In this document: one piece after another, positions 7,071-12,691 of the stretch
How the letters are laid out: each line of letters begins with the position of its first letter
How positions within the stretch are numbered: the stretch's first letter is position 1
Source: CAYVBJ01 sp964415185
Lineage (GTDB): Bacteria; Bacteroidota; Rhodothermia; Balneolales; Balneolaceae
Direction: 5' to 3'
Assembly (NCBI GenBank): GCA_964415185.1
Contig: CAYPZI010000083.1
Location: 1-12,691, forward strand
Length of the DNA stretch: 12,691 bases
Translations under genes and position numbers: made by a program
The notes under the pieces: generated by a model
The model's input: only the letters and a program-made list of their open reading frames with translations
Told to the model about the DNA's origin: nothing
Database searches by the model: none

Positions 7071-9476
7071 TTACCGCCTGCGTTGTGAACTACCGAAAAA
7101 GTACCTGAAATTAACTGTGAATTCACGGCTTGAAAAGCTGAACGTACGGTCGGAAAAGAAATCGGTGTTGGGGTTGCCGTCTGTGGTAACAGTATTATCA
7201 AAACTTCTGGAATCGAACAGATCCCTGACATTGAATGAAATGAGAGCTTTGCCGTCAAGAATCTCTTTGGAGATGGCACTGTTAATGGTTTTCCTGCCGT
7301 TCCGGCTGCCCTGGGTGGTATTATTGGGTGCCCGGAATCTCATCGATGACTGAAAGTTTATTTCATCTGTTAATTCCCACTGAACACGGAACCGTGACTG
7401 AAAATTACCGGATTCACTTCTGAATACCTGGTCCTGAAAAGAACCGTTGGTATCAGACCGGAAGAGATTAAGACTTCCGTTTAACGAAACTGAATTGCCG
7501 ATCTTCTGGTCAGCAGTCAGCTCGAGGCCCCAAGCTTCTTCGGTTGCAAGGTTGATGGGAAACCTGTTGATAATACCCTGTTCCTGAAGTGTAATATCTT
7601 CAATTACATCCGAACGCTTCCGGAAATAAACACTTGTAAGTACCGATCCCGTATTCCAGTACTGCAAAAAACCCAGCTCAAATGAATTACTGAATTCAGG
7701 TGTTAAGTCGGGATTACCGGTAAACTGGCTGCGGTTGTTGCCAAGATCAACTGTCGGAAGGAGCTCGCGAGAACGAGGCCGTGACAACCTGCGGCTGTAG
7801 CTGAATTGTACCGACTGTTGTTCGTTAAACGAATAATTCAAAAACAGGCTTGGGAAAAAATTGGTTGTATTTAAATTGGCAATATCACCTGTTTCCTTCA
7901 GTTCTGTTTTTATTCGTGTATTTTCCATTCTCAAACCGAGTTGGCCTGAAAAATCACCAATTTCTTTTCCGTAAATCAGGTAGGCAGCATTGACGTTTTC
8001 ACGAAACCTGAAGTTGTTATTAAAGGCAGGTTCACTTACCCAAACGCCATCCACCAAGGTTTCTGCAATATCAGTTGTATTACTCCATTCCGTGTCGCTT
8101 CTGAAGCCGGCTTCTAATTTACCTCCGTCTCCAAGCGGACGGACGTACTCGGCGTTGAAGCGGAAATCTTTCTCCCTTTCATTATCGTCAGATCGCTGAA
8201 TTAACGGGTTTCCAGTTCCCTGCAGGATAGATTCACGGATATCCGTATCTGCATTTTCATTACTGATATCAAGTCCTGCATCGGCTGTGAATGAGTGGTC
8301 ATCACTGTTGAATTCAACTTCATAATCCAGGTCGAAATCAAGATCCAGTTGCTTTTCTATTTCGATATTATCTCTGTTGAAACGGCGGATAATATCACCG
8401 GAAAAAGCATTCGGTTCAAACTCCATATCGGTAAACACGATTTCCTCATCATTTTCTTCACGCTCCACATCGATGCTTGAGCTAATCGTGAAGGTTTGAT
8501 TCTCTTTGGGAAAGATATCTACTCCAAGCCGTACGGTTCCCTCCACTTCATTTTCATCTGCATCAGAATTTTCCCGGAACATATAGGTGGTGTCAGGCCC
8601 CGCAAACCGCTGAAATGAGGATCCCGATTCCGGCTCGGATTCATATTCGGCACCGCCATTGAAAAACCAGTTCACATTTCCTGTTCGATAGTTGAAATTT
8701 GTGGATACTTCGTATTGATCAGGCAACCCGGAGCCTGCACTTACGTTTCCGTTTACCCCAATGTCTCGTTGTTTTTTCAGAATGATATTAATGATGCCTG
8801 CCGAACCTTCTGCGGCATATCTTGAAGAGGGATTAGTGATGATTTCAACTTCCTTGATCATATCTGCCGAAAAACTTCTAAGCGCATCGGCTCCGTCGCT
8901 CACAAGATTTGAGGGTTTTCCGTTGATCAAAATGCGTACGCCTTGATTGCCCCTCAGGCTCACATTCCCATCGATATCAATAGAGATAGATGGAACATTA
9001 TCAAGGATATCAAGGGCGCTGCCACCCAGGCTGGTCAGGTCCTTACCAACGTTAAAAATCCGTTTGTCGAAGCTCAGCTCCATTTGCGAACGCTCTCCAC
9101 GGACAATCACTTCATCGAGGGCTTCGGTTGTGGGTTCCATGACGATGGTGCCAAGGTTAAGTGTTATGCCCGCTGAAATTTCAATCTGTTCCTCAATTTT
9201 TTTGTATGACAAAAATGATATTTCAACCAGGTAGGAACCCCTCTCAAGGTTCAGCCTGAAACTGCCGTCAATTCCGGTGCTCTCACCGTCAACTAATTCC
9301 GTGCCGGTTGAATCGTAAACGGCAACAGTGACGTTGCTCAGAGGCTGTCCATCCTGGTCCTGAATCACCCCGGTCAGCTGACCTTCATTATTATCCTGGG
9401 CAGATGTAACAAGCAGTGGTGTGATCGATGTCAGGATGAACAGTGTATAAAATTTTAGATAACGGAGCATCTCCAT
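7071..9476 (-). CDS. TonB-dependent receptor-like outer-membrane beta-barrel protein
   Basis: Outer-membrane protein of 801 residues predicted to take up or bind a ligand with TonB energy; the substrate cannot be inferred. Residues 1-26 look like a Sec signal peptide (hydrophobic core FYTLFILTSITPLLV, cleavage likely after TSA). A carboxypeptidase-regulatory-like Ig-fold domain spans about 32-113 (GVIQDQDGQPLSNVTV, then GSFRLNLERGSYLVEISFLSY). The plug domain covers about 120-236, with LDEVIVRGE (120-128), ILDNVPSISIDIDGNVSLRG (157-176), VRILINGKPS (180-189) and YAAEGSAGIINIILKK (220-235). The remainder is a barrel of the PF14905 kind with alternating polar and aromatic strands, ending in FRYFFGSSQRRR. 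There is no SusD-like partner and no C-terminal secretion-sorting domain. ATG occurs at 9476 and again at 9470; I keep the first. The gene is complete and stands alone, convergent with the kinase gene. Confidence 0.92.
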   Translation of the reverse strand: MEMLRYLKFYTLFILTSITPLLVTSAQDNNEGQLTGVIQDQDGQPLSNVTVAVYDSTGTELVDGESTGIDGSFRLNLERGSYLVEISFLSYKKIEEQIEISAGITLNLGTIVMEPTTEALDEVIVRGERSQMELSFDKRIFNVGKDLTSLGGSALDILDNVPSISIDIDGNVSLRGNQGVRILINGKPSNLVSDGADALRSFSADMIKEVEIITNPSSRYAAEGSAGIINIILKKQRDIGVNGNVSAGSGLPDQYEVSTNFNYRTGNVNWFFNGGAEYESEPESGSSFQRFAGPDTTYMFRENSDADENEVEGTVRLGVDIFPKENQTFTISSSIDVEREENDEEIVFTDMEFEPNAFSGDIIRRFNRDNIEIEKQLDLDFDLDYEVEFNSDDHSFTADAGLDISNENADTDIRESILQGTGNPLIQRSDDNEREKDFRFNAEYVRPLGDGGKLEAGFRSDTEWSNTTDIAETLVDGVWVSEPAFNNNFRFRENVNAAYLIYGKEIGDFSGQLGLRMENTRIKTELKETGDIANLNTTNFFPSLFLNYSFNEQQSVQFSYSRRLSRPRSRELLPTVDLGNNRSQFTGNPDLTPEFSNSFELGFLQYWNTGSVLTSVYFRKRSDVIEDITLQEQGIINRFPINLATEEAWGLELTADQKIGNSVSLNGSLNLFRSDTNGSFQDQVFRSESGNFQSRFRVQWELTDEINFQSSMRFRAPNNTTQGSRNGRKTINSAISKEILDGKALISFNVRDLFDSRSFDNTVTTDGNPNTDFFSDRTFSFSSREFTVNFRYFFGSSQRRR

Positions 9477-9918
9477 GTAGATTTAAATTCAGAATATCGT
9501 TCAATGGAACTGTTGATAAATTAACAGCCAAAGTTGTTTAAACGTTGATTGAAATCTGAAGCAAATTTGAAGATTTGTCGATTAAGCGGGTTTTAATGTA
9601 AAAGGATGAAAAAGCAAAGAAGAGGCAGGCAGAAACCGGATATTGTTGAATCGTAGAACTGATTATTACCGGATGCGTTTGTTCGTTGTGTTTTGTTTGT
9701 GGTTCGTTTTTGCTGTCAATTCCTGGATTAGCTTGAACACAACCCATCAACTCACCAACTCACAAAATCACCAACTTTCAATCACCGAAATCTTGATGCA
9801 GGTGATCACCAACTAAATCCATGAATCCGCTTCAACGTTGACAGGTTTTCGCTGTTATTGTCATGAATCCCACAAAAAGATCAGAATCTGATAAAAACGG
9901 CTCCGGAGCAGGCAGGGT
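9477..9918. other. 442-bp gene-free region upstream of the barrel gene
   Basis: This lies between the pckA stop and the barrel-gene start, both on the minus strand. It should hold the barrel-gene promoter, but I could not identify one. A 70-codon minus-strand frame at 9538-9750 has no recognisable features and starts in low-complexity DNA, so I do not call it a gene. The region holds a G/T-rich tract (about 9676-9711), a TCACCAAC repeat tract, a palindrome GGTGATCACC at 9801-9810 and the probable pckA terminator. GTTGTGTT (9685-9692) is also inverted as AACACAAC (9736-9743), which may be chance given the low complexity. Confidence 0.55.
9743..9814. repeat. Degenerate 8-bp repeat tract, unit TCACCAAC
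   Basis: Exact TCACCAACT copies start at 9752, 9768 and 9806. The first two are exactly two 8-bp units apart with a degenerate unit (TCACAAAA) between them, and partial copies flank them (ATCAACT, AATCACCG). The last copy overlaps the perfect palindrome GGTGATCACC (9801-9810). It sits in non-coding DNA between pckA and the barrel gene and looks like a decayed simple-sequence repeat. Confidence 0.6.
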
Positions 9919-9937
9919 TTACAAAACGGGGCCTGCC
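9893..9937 (-). terminator. Probable intrinsic terminator of pckA
   Basis: On the transcribed strand GGCAGG (9937-9932) can pair with CCTGCC (9916-9911), or one base shifted GCAGGC (9936-9931) with GCCTGC (9913-9908). A further GTTT/AAAC pair lies inside the loop. A second GC-rich palindrome, GCTCCGGAGC (9909-9900), follows, and then five T (9897-9893). The stem overlaps the last codons and stop of pckA. The distance from the main stem to the T-run is longer than usual, so confidence is moderate. Confidence 0.45.
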
Positions 9938-11523
9938 TTAAGTATTTCAGTATCCGCCTCCGTTTCAAATTTTTTGAAATTGTCCCTGAACATTTCAGCC
10001 AGCTTCTGTGCTTTTCTGTCATATGCATCGGGATCATCCCAGGTATCTCGCGGTACTAATACCGATTTCGGTACTCCTTTTACTTCTCCCGGAATTTTTA
10101 GACCGAAAACATCCTCCGTAAGATATTCGGCATCCTTTAAATTACCGCTGATAGCCTCCGAAAGCATTCTGCGCGTATGTGGCAGGCTCATTCTTGAACC
10201 TGTGCCATATGGCCCGCCTGTCCATCCGGTATTTACGAGCCAGACATCCGAATTATGTTTTTTAATTTTTTCAGCAAGCAAACGGGCATAAACTGTAGGA
10301 TGGAGGGGCATGAATGGAGCTCCAAAACAAGCAGAGAAGGTCGCTTGTGGCTCAGTAACACCTCTTTCGGTGCCGGCCACCTTGGCTGTGTACCCGCTGA
10401 TAAAATGGTACATGGCCTGTTCGGGAGTCAGTTTTGAAATAGGAGGCAGAATACCAAAGGCGTCGGCTGTAAGGAATATTACATTGGCCGGATGCTTTCC
10501 GAGTCCGGTTTTACTGGCGTTGGGGATAAAATGAATAGGGTAGGAACAGCGCGTATTTTGTGTCAGGCTGTCATCGCTGAAATCGGGTTCGCGCTTCTCA
10601 CCCAAAACCACATTCTCAAGAATGGTTCCGGGTATTTGAGTGGTTTGGAAGATTTCCGGCTCTTTTTCTTTTGAAAGATCTATGGTTTTGGCATAACAGC
10701 CGCCTTCAAAATTGAAAATGCCGTTTTCACTCCACCCATGTTCATCATCTCCGATCAGGATTTTGTCGCTGTCGGCCGATAGTGTAGTCTTTCCGGTTCC
10801 GGACAGTCCAAAATAAATGGCAGTTTTGCCTTTATTGTCCATGTTTGCAGAACAATGCATGGCCATGACTCCCTTTTTAGGCAACAGGTAGTTCATCACG
10901 GAAAATATTCCTTTTTTAACTTCGCCCGAGTAGAGGGTTCCGCCAATTAAAATCAGCTTCTTTTCAAAACTGCACAAAATAAACGTGTTGGTGCGGGTGC
11001 CGTCTTTTTCCGGGTCTGCCTGGAAATGCGGTGCAGCCAATACGGTGAATCCCGGTTTATGATTTTTCAGTTCACTATCGTCAGGCAGAATAAACATATT
11101 GTGAGTAAAAAGGGCGTGATAAGCCTCTGTGCTAACTACACGCACATTTAGACGATAGTCAGAATCCGCTCCGGCATAGGCATCCTTGACATACAGTTTT
11201 CGATCCTTAAGGTAATGAATCATTTTTTGATGAAGCCTGTCAAAAATCTCTTCAGAGACCGGTCTATTGATCTCATTCCAGTCAATATCACTCTTGATAG
11301 ACTGTTCTTCAACAATAAATTTATCCTTGGGAGAGCGTCCGGTGTACTTGCCGGTCAGAACCCGGAGAGCCATATCTTTGGTTAGTATCGCTTCGTCATT
11401 TTTAATTGCCTCTTCGTATAATTCGGGAGTTGTCAGGTTCCAGAGGGTTTGCTTGTGATCTTCAAGCCCCAGATATTCAAGTCCCGTTTTACTTTTCGGA
11501 TGAGCATTTGTACTTATATTCAT
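9919..11523 (-). CDS. pckA: Phosphoenolpyruvate carboxykinase (ATP)
   Basis: Cytosolic gluconeogenic enzyme converting oxaloacetate and ATP to phosphoenolpyruvate, CO2 and ADP. At 534 residues it has the usual length of the ATP-dependent family, not the longer GTP type. Visible motifs are LTGKYTGRSPKDKF (56-69) with substrate-binding Arg63, the PEPCK signature with GGTLYSGEVKKGIFS (194-208) including Lys203-Lys204, MHCSAN with metal ligand His223 (222-227), the P-loop GLSGTGKTTLS (239-249) with Lys245-Thr246, and the second kinase motif LIGDDEHGW (256-264) with Asp259-Asp260. Arg325 lies in NTRCSYPI (323-330), and GVTEPQATFSACFGAPF follows at 388-404. All catalytic residues appear intact. The ATG start gives the expected N-terminus (GLEYLGL...). 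It is divergent from the amidase gene and probably monocistronic, with a palindrome in its upstream region. Confidence 0.97.
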   Translation of the reverse strand: MNISTNAHPKSKTGLEYLGLEDHKQTLWNLTTPELYEEAIKNDEAILTKDMALRVLTGKYTGRSPKDKFIVEEQSIKSDIDWNEINRPVSEEIFDRLHQKMIHYLKDRKLYVKDAYAGADSDYRLNVRVVSTEAYHALFTHNMFILPDDSELKNHKPGFTVLAAPHFQADPEKDGTRTNTFILCSFEKKLILIGGTLYSGEVKKGIFSVMNYLLPKKGVMAMHCSANMDNKGKTAIYFGLSGTGKTTLSADSDKILIGDDEHGWSENGIFNFEGGCYAKTIDLSKEKEPEIFQTTQIPGTILENVVLGEKREPDFSDDSLTQNTRCSYPIHFIPNASKTGLGKHPANVIFLTADAFGILPPISKLTPEQAMYHFISGYTAKVAGTERGVTEPQATFSACFGAPFMPLHPTVYARLLAEKIKKHNSDVWLVNTGWTGGPYGTGSRMSLPHTRRMLSEAISGNLKDAEYLTEDVFGLKIPGEVKGVPKSVLVPRDTWDDPDAYDRKAQKLAEMFRDNFKKFETEADTEILKAGPVL

Positions 11524-11723
11524 TATATGTTTCAGGTCTTTTCTGTTAGTGAATGACTATTTAATTTGTTTGCAAAACCTTTTTAAAAGCGCTTTTCTGA
11601 TTTGGAAAGATACAAATGTTATCAGGAAAAATGGTCATAAAATCTGAATTAACTTTTCCACAATCAATTATGCAAAAGAGTATTATTTTACCGTAGAACA
11701 AACCGCTAATCTTTTTTTTACAG
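11524..11723. promoter_or_regulatory. Divergent promoter region, pckA and amidase gene
   Basis: This 200-bp AT-rich gap must hold the promoters for pckA (leftward) and the amidase (rightward). On the minus strand TATCTTTC, overlapping GATACAAATG around 11610-11620, resembles the Bacteroidota -7 element TAnnTTTG with one mismatch, but no well-spaced -33 TTTG was found. No Shine-Dalgarno precedes either start; the amidase start is preceded by a T-run and ACAG. Confidence 0.45.
11585..11596. promoter_or_regulatory. 12-bp palindrome AAAAGCGCTTTT upstream of pckA (operator candidate)
   Basis: A perfect palindrome with a central CG lies 62-73 bp upstream of the pckA start codon and about 130 bp upstream of the divergent amidase. 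The core AAAGCGCTTT resembles operators of LacI-family regulators, including catabolite-responsive sites. Control of a gluconeogenic gene by such a regulator would make sense, but no LacI-type gene is in the window, so the assignment is inference. Confidence 0.4.
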
Positions 11724-12566
11724 ATGACACGCATAGCACTGATTCAACACCCATGTACTGAGAATCCCGGTGAGAATATTAAAAAAGTACTCCAACTTGC
11801 CGAAAAGGCCATTGAAAAAGATGCCAAGGTCATCTGCCTGCAGGAACTGTTTCATACCACATATTTTTGCCGTGAAATTGACAGGCGCTTTTTTTCCTGG
11901 TCGGTGGAAAATACAGGGCAATTTCTTAAACCTTTTCAGAAATTAGCTAAAGACGGGGAAGCAGTATTCACCGTTCCTTTTTTTGAAAAACAGGGCAAGG
12001 GAATGTACTACAATTCAATGGCTGCGATTGATTCGGATGGTAGCATTGTCTCACATTACAGGAAAATGCATATTCCTGACGACCCCGGTTTTTATGAGAA
12101 ATATTATTTTACTCCCGGTGACCTTGGTTTCAAAATTGCCGATACCAGATACGGCAAACTTGGTTTGCTGATTTGCTGGGACCAGTGGTTTCCCGAGGCA
12201 GCCAGGGCGACCGCACTCCTGGGAGCCGATATTCTGATTTATCCCACGGCCATTGGCACACTTCCGGAGGAGAACGATACGGATAAGGAATCCTTTTTGA
12301 ATGCCTGGCAAACCATTCAAAGAAGCCATGCCATTGCAAATGGCTGTTTTGTGGCAAGTATTAACCGGACAGGCGTTGAAGGCGGAACCAAATTTTGGGG
12401 ACATTCATTTGTATCAGATACGTTCGGAAAAATCATTACAGAGGCCGGCGAAAAGGAACAGATTTTACTGGCCGATTGCAATTTCGATGAAATCGAGGTA
12501 CAGAGGCAGGTATGGCCGTTTTTTAGAGATCGCAGGAGGGAGGCGTATCGAATTTTGTCAGAATAA
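11724..12566 (+). CDS. aguB: N-carbamoylputrescine amidase (carbon-nitrogen hydrolase family)
   Basis: Nitrilase-superfamily enzyme, most likely hydrolysing N-carbamoylputrescine to putrescine, CO2 and ammonia in the agmatine route of polyamine synthesis. At 280 residues it is close to the usual AguB length. The catalytic triad is visible: Glu41 (CLQELFHTTYFC), Lys114 (HYRKMHIPDDPGFYEKYYF) and Cys151 (LLICWDQWFPEAAR). The DDPGFYEKYYFTPGD block and the WDQWFPEAAR after the cysteine are characteristic of carbamoylputrescine amidases and separate them from generic nitrilases or beta-ureidopropionases. There is no signal peptide, so it is cytosolic. The ATG start gives the typical first strand TRIALIQHP. 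The usual partner, agmatine deiminase (aguA), is not in the window. The gene is divergent from pckA and ends 7 bp before the convergent Ig-like gene. Confidence 0.93.
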   Translation: MTRIALIQHPCTENPGENIKKVLQLAEKAIEKDAKVICLQELFHTTYFCREIDRRFFSWSVENTGQFLKPFQKLAKDGEAVFTVPFFEKQGKGMYYNSMAAIDSDGSIVSHYRKMHIPDDPGFYEKYYFTPGDLGFKIADTRYGKLGLLICWDQWFPEAARATALLGADILIYPTAIGTLPEENDTDKESFLNAWQTIQRSHAIANGCFVASINRTGVEGGTKFWGHSFVSDTFGKIITEAGEKEQILLADCNFDEIEVQRQVWPFFRDRRREAYRILSE

Positions 12567-12573
12567 AATTCGA

Positions 12574-12691
12574 TCAATTACTAACCGTACTTGTCAGGGG
12601 ACTATTTGATATTTCGTCAAGACCAAGTAAAATCGTAATAGTATCCGTACCAGTTGATGCAGGTGTATAAGCGGCTGTATAGATTCCTGCT
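12574..12691 (-). CDS. C-terminal end of an Ig/filamin-like repeat protein, partial
   Basis: A frame enters from the right edge and ends at TGA 12576-12574, giving 38 residues beginning AGIYTAAYTPASTGTDTITI and ending SPLTSTVSN. The pattern G-x-Y-x-A-x-Y-T-P...G-T-D-T-I...I-x-x-S-P is what the last strands of an immunoglobulin-like (filamin or invasin type) beta-sandwich look like. Such repeats are usual in large secreted or surface proteins. The protein appears to end with this domain, with no visible sorting signal or anchor after it. The rest, including any signal peptide and other repeats, lies outside the window. The frame is open throughout with no stops and is convergent with the amidase gene, 7 bp away. 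Confidence 0.65.
   Translation of the reverse strand, partial: AGIYTAAYTPASTGTDTITILLGLDEISNSPLTSTVSN

Noticed and set aside
9538..9750. 70-codon minus-strand frame upstream of the barrel gene
   Set aside because: It begins in low-complexity repeat DNA, with no recognisable features; probably chance.

Overview
The window looks like chromosomal DNA of a member of the Bacteroidota/Rhodothermota/Balneolota assemblage, possibly a Balneolaceae-like marine or saline bacterium; that family-level guess rests on protein flavour only. Pointers are a PF14905-type TonB-dependent outer-membrane barrel with an N-terminal carboxypeptidase-regulatory-like domain, a histidine kinase with the H-box SHELQTPL and an NTG-type G1 box, moderate GC with AT-rich intergenic DNA, and starts that mostly lack a Shine-Dalgarno sequence. 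One of them (rsmB) appears to use TTG.

Layout, left to right. (1) 1-196, minus: the 5' end of a lipoprotein gene, broken or switchable at a C7 tract. (2) 197-557: no gene, but a 128-bp imperfect inverted-repeat element at 403-530. (3) 558-4678, minus: rsmB followed by valS, a translation pair transcribed in the same direction. (4) 4926-6878, plus: an OmpR-family response regulator and its histidine kinase, 3 bp apart. (5) 7071-9476, minus: a TonB-dependent receptor-like outer-membrane protein, convergent with the kinase. (6) 9477-9918: a 442-bp gene-free stretch with a degenerate 8-bp repeat (TCACCAAC) and a likely pckA terminator. (7) 9919-11523, minus: ATP-dependent PEP carboxykinase, with a 12-bp palindrome in its upstream region. 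(8) 11724-12566, plus: N-carbamoylputrescine amidase. (9) 12574-12691, minus: the last 38 residues of an Ig/filamin-like repeat protein that runs off the right edge.

How they work together: most genes are housekeeping or core metabolism (tRNA charging, rRNA methylation, gluconeogenesis, polyamine synthesis) and show no sign of forming one pathway. The only plausible functional module is the two-component pair beside the outer-membrane barrel, and that is inferred from proximity alone. I see no tRNA or rRNA gene, CRISPR array, transposase, phage gene or defence system. The most informative non-routine signals are the C7 tract in the lipoprotein gene, the inverted-repeat element, the operator-like palindromes upstream of pckA and rsmB, and the cut-off Ig-like gene at the right edge. 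I did not find convincing evidence of a wholly new system.
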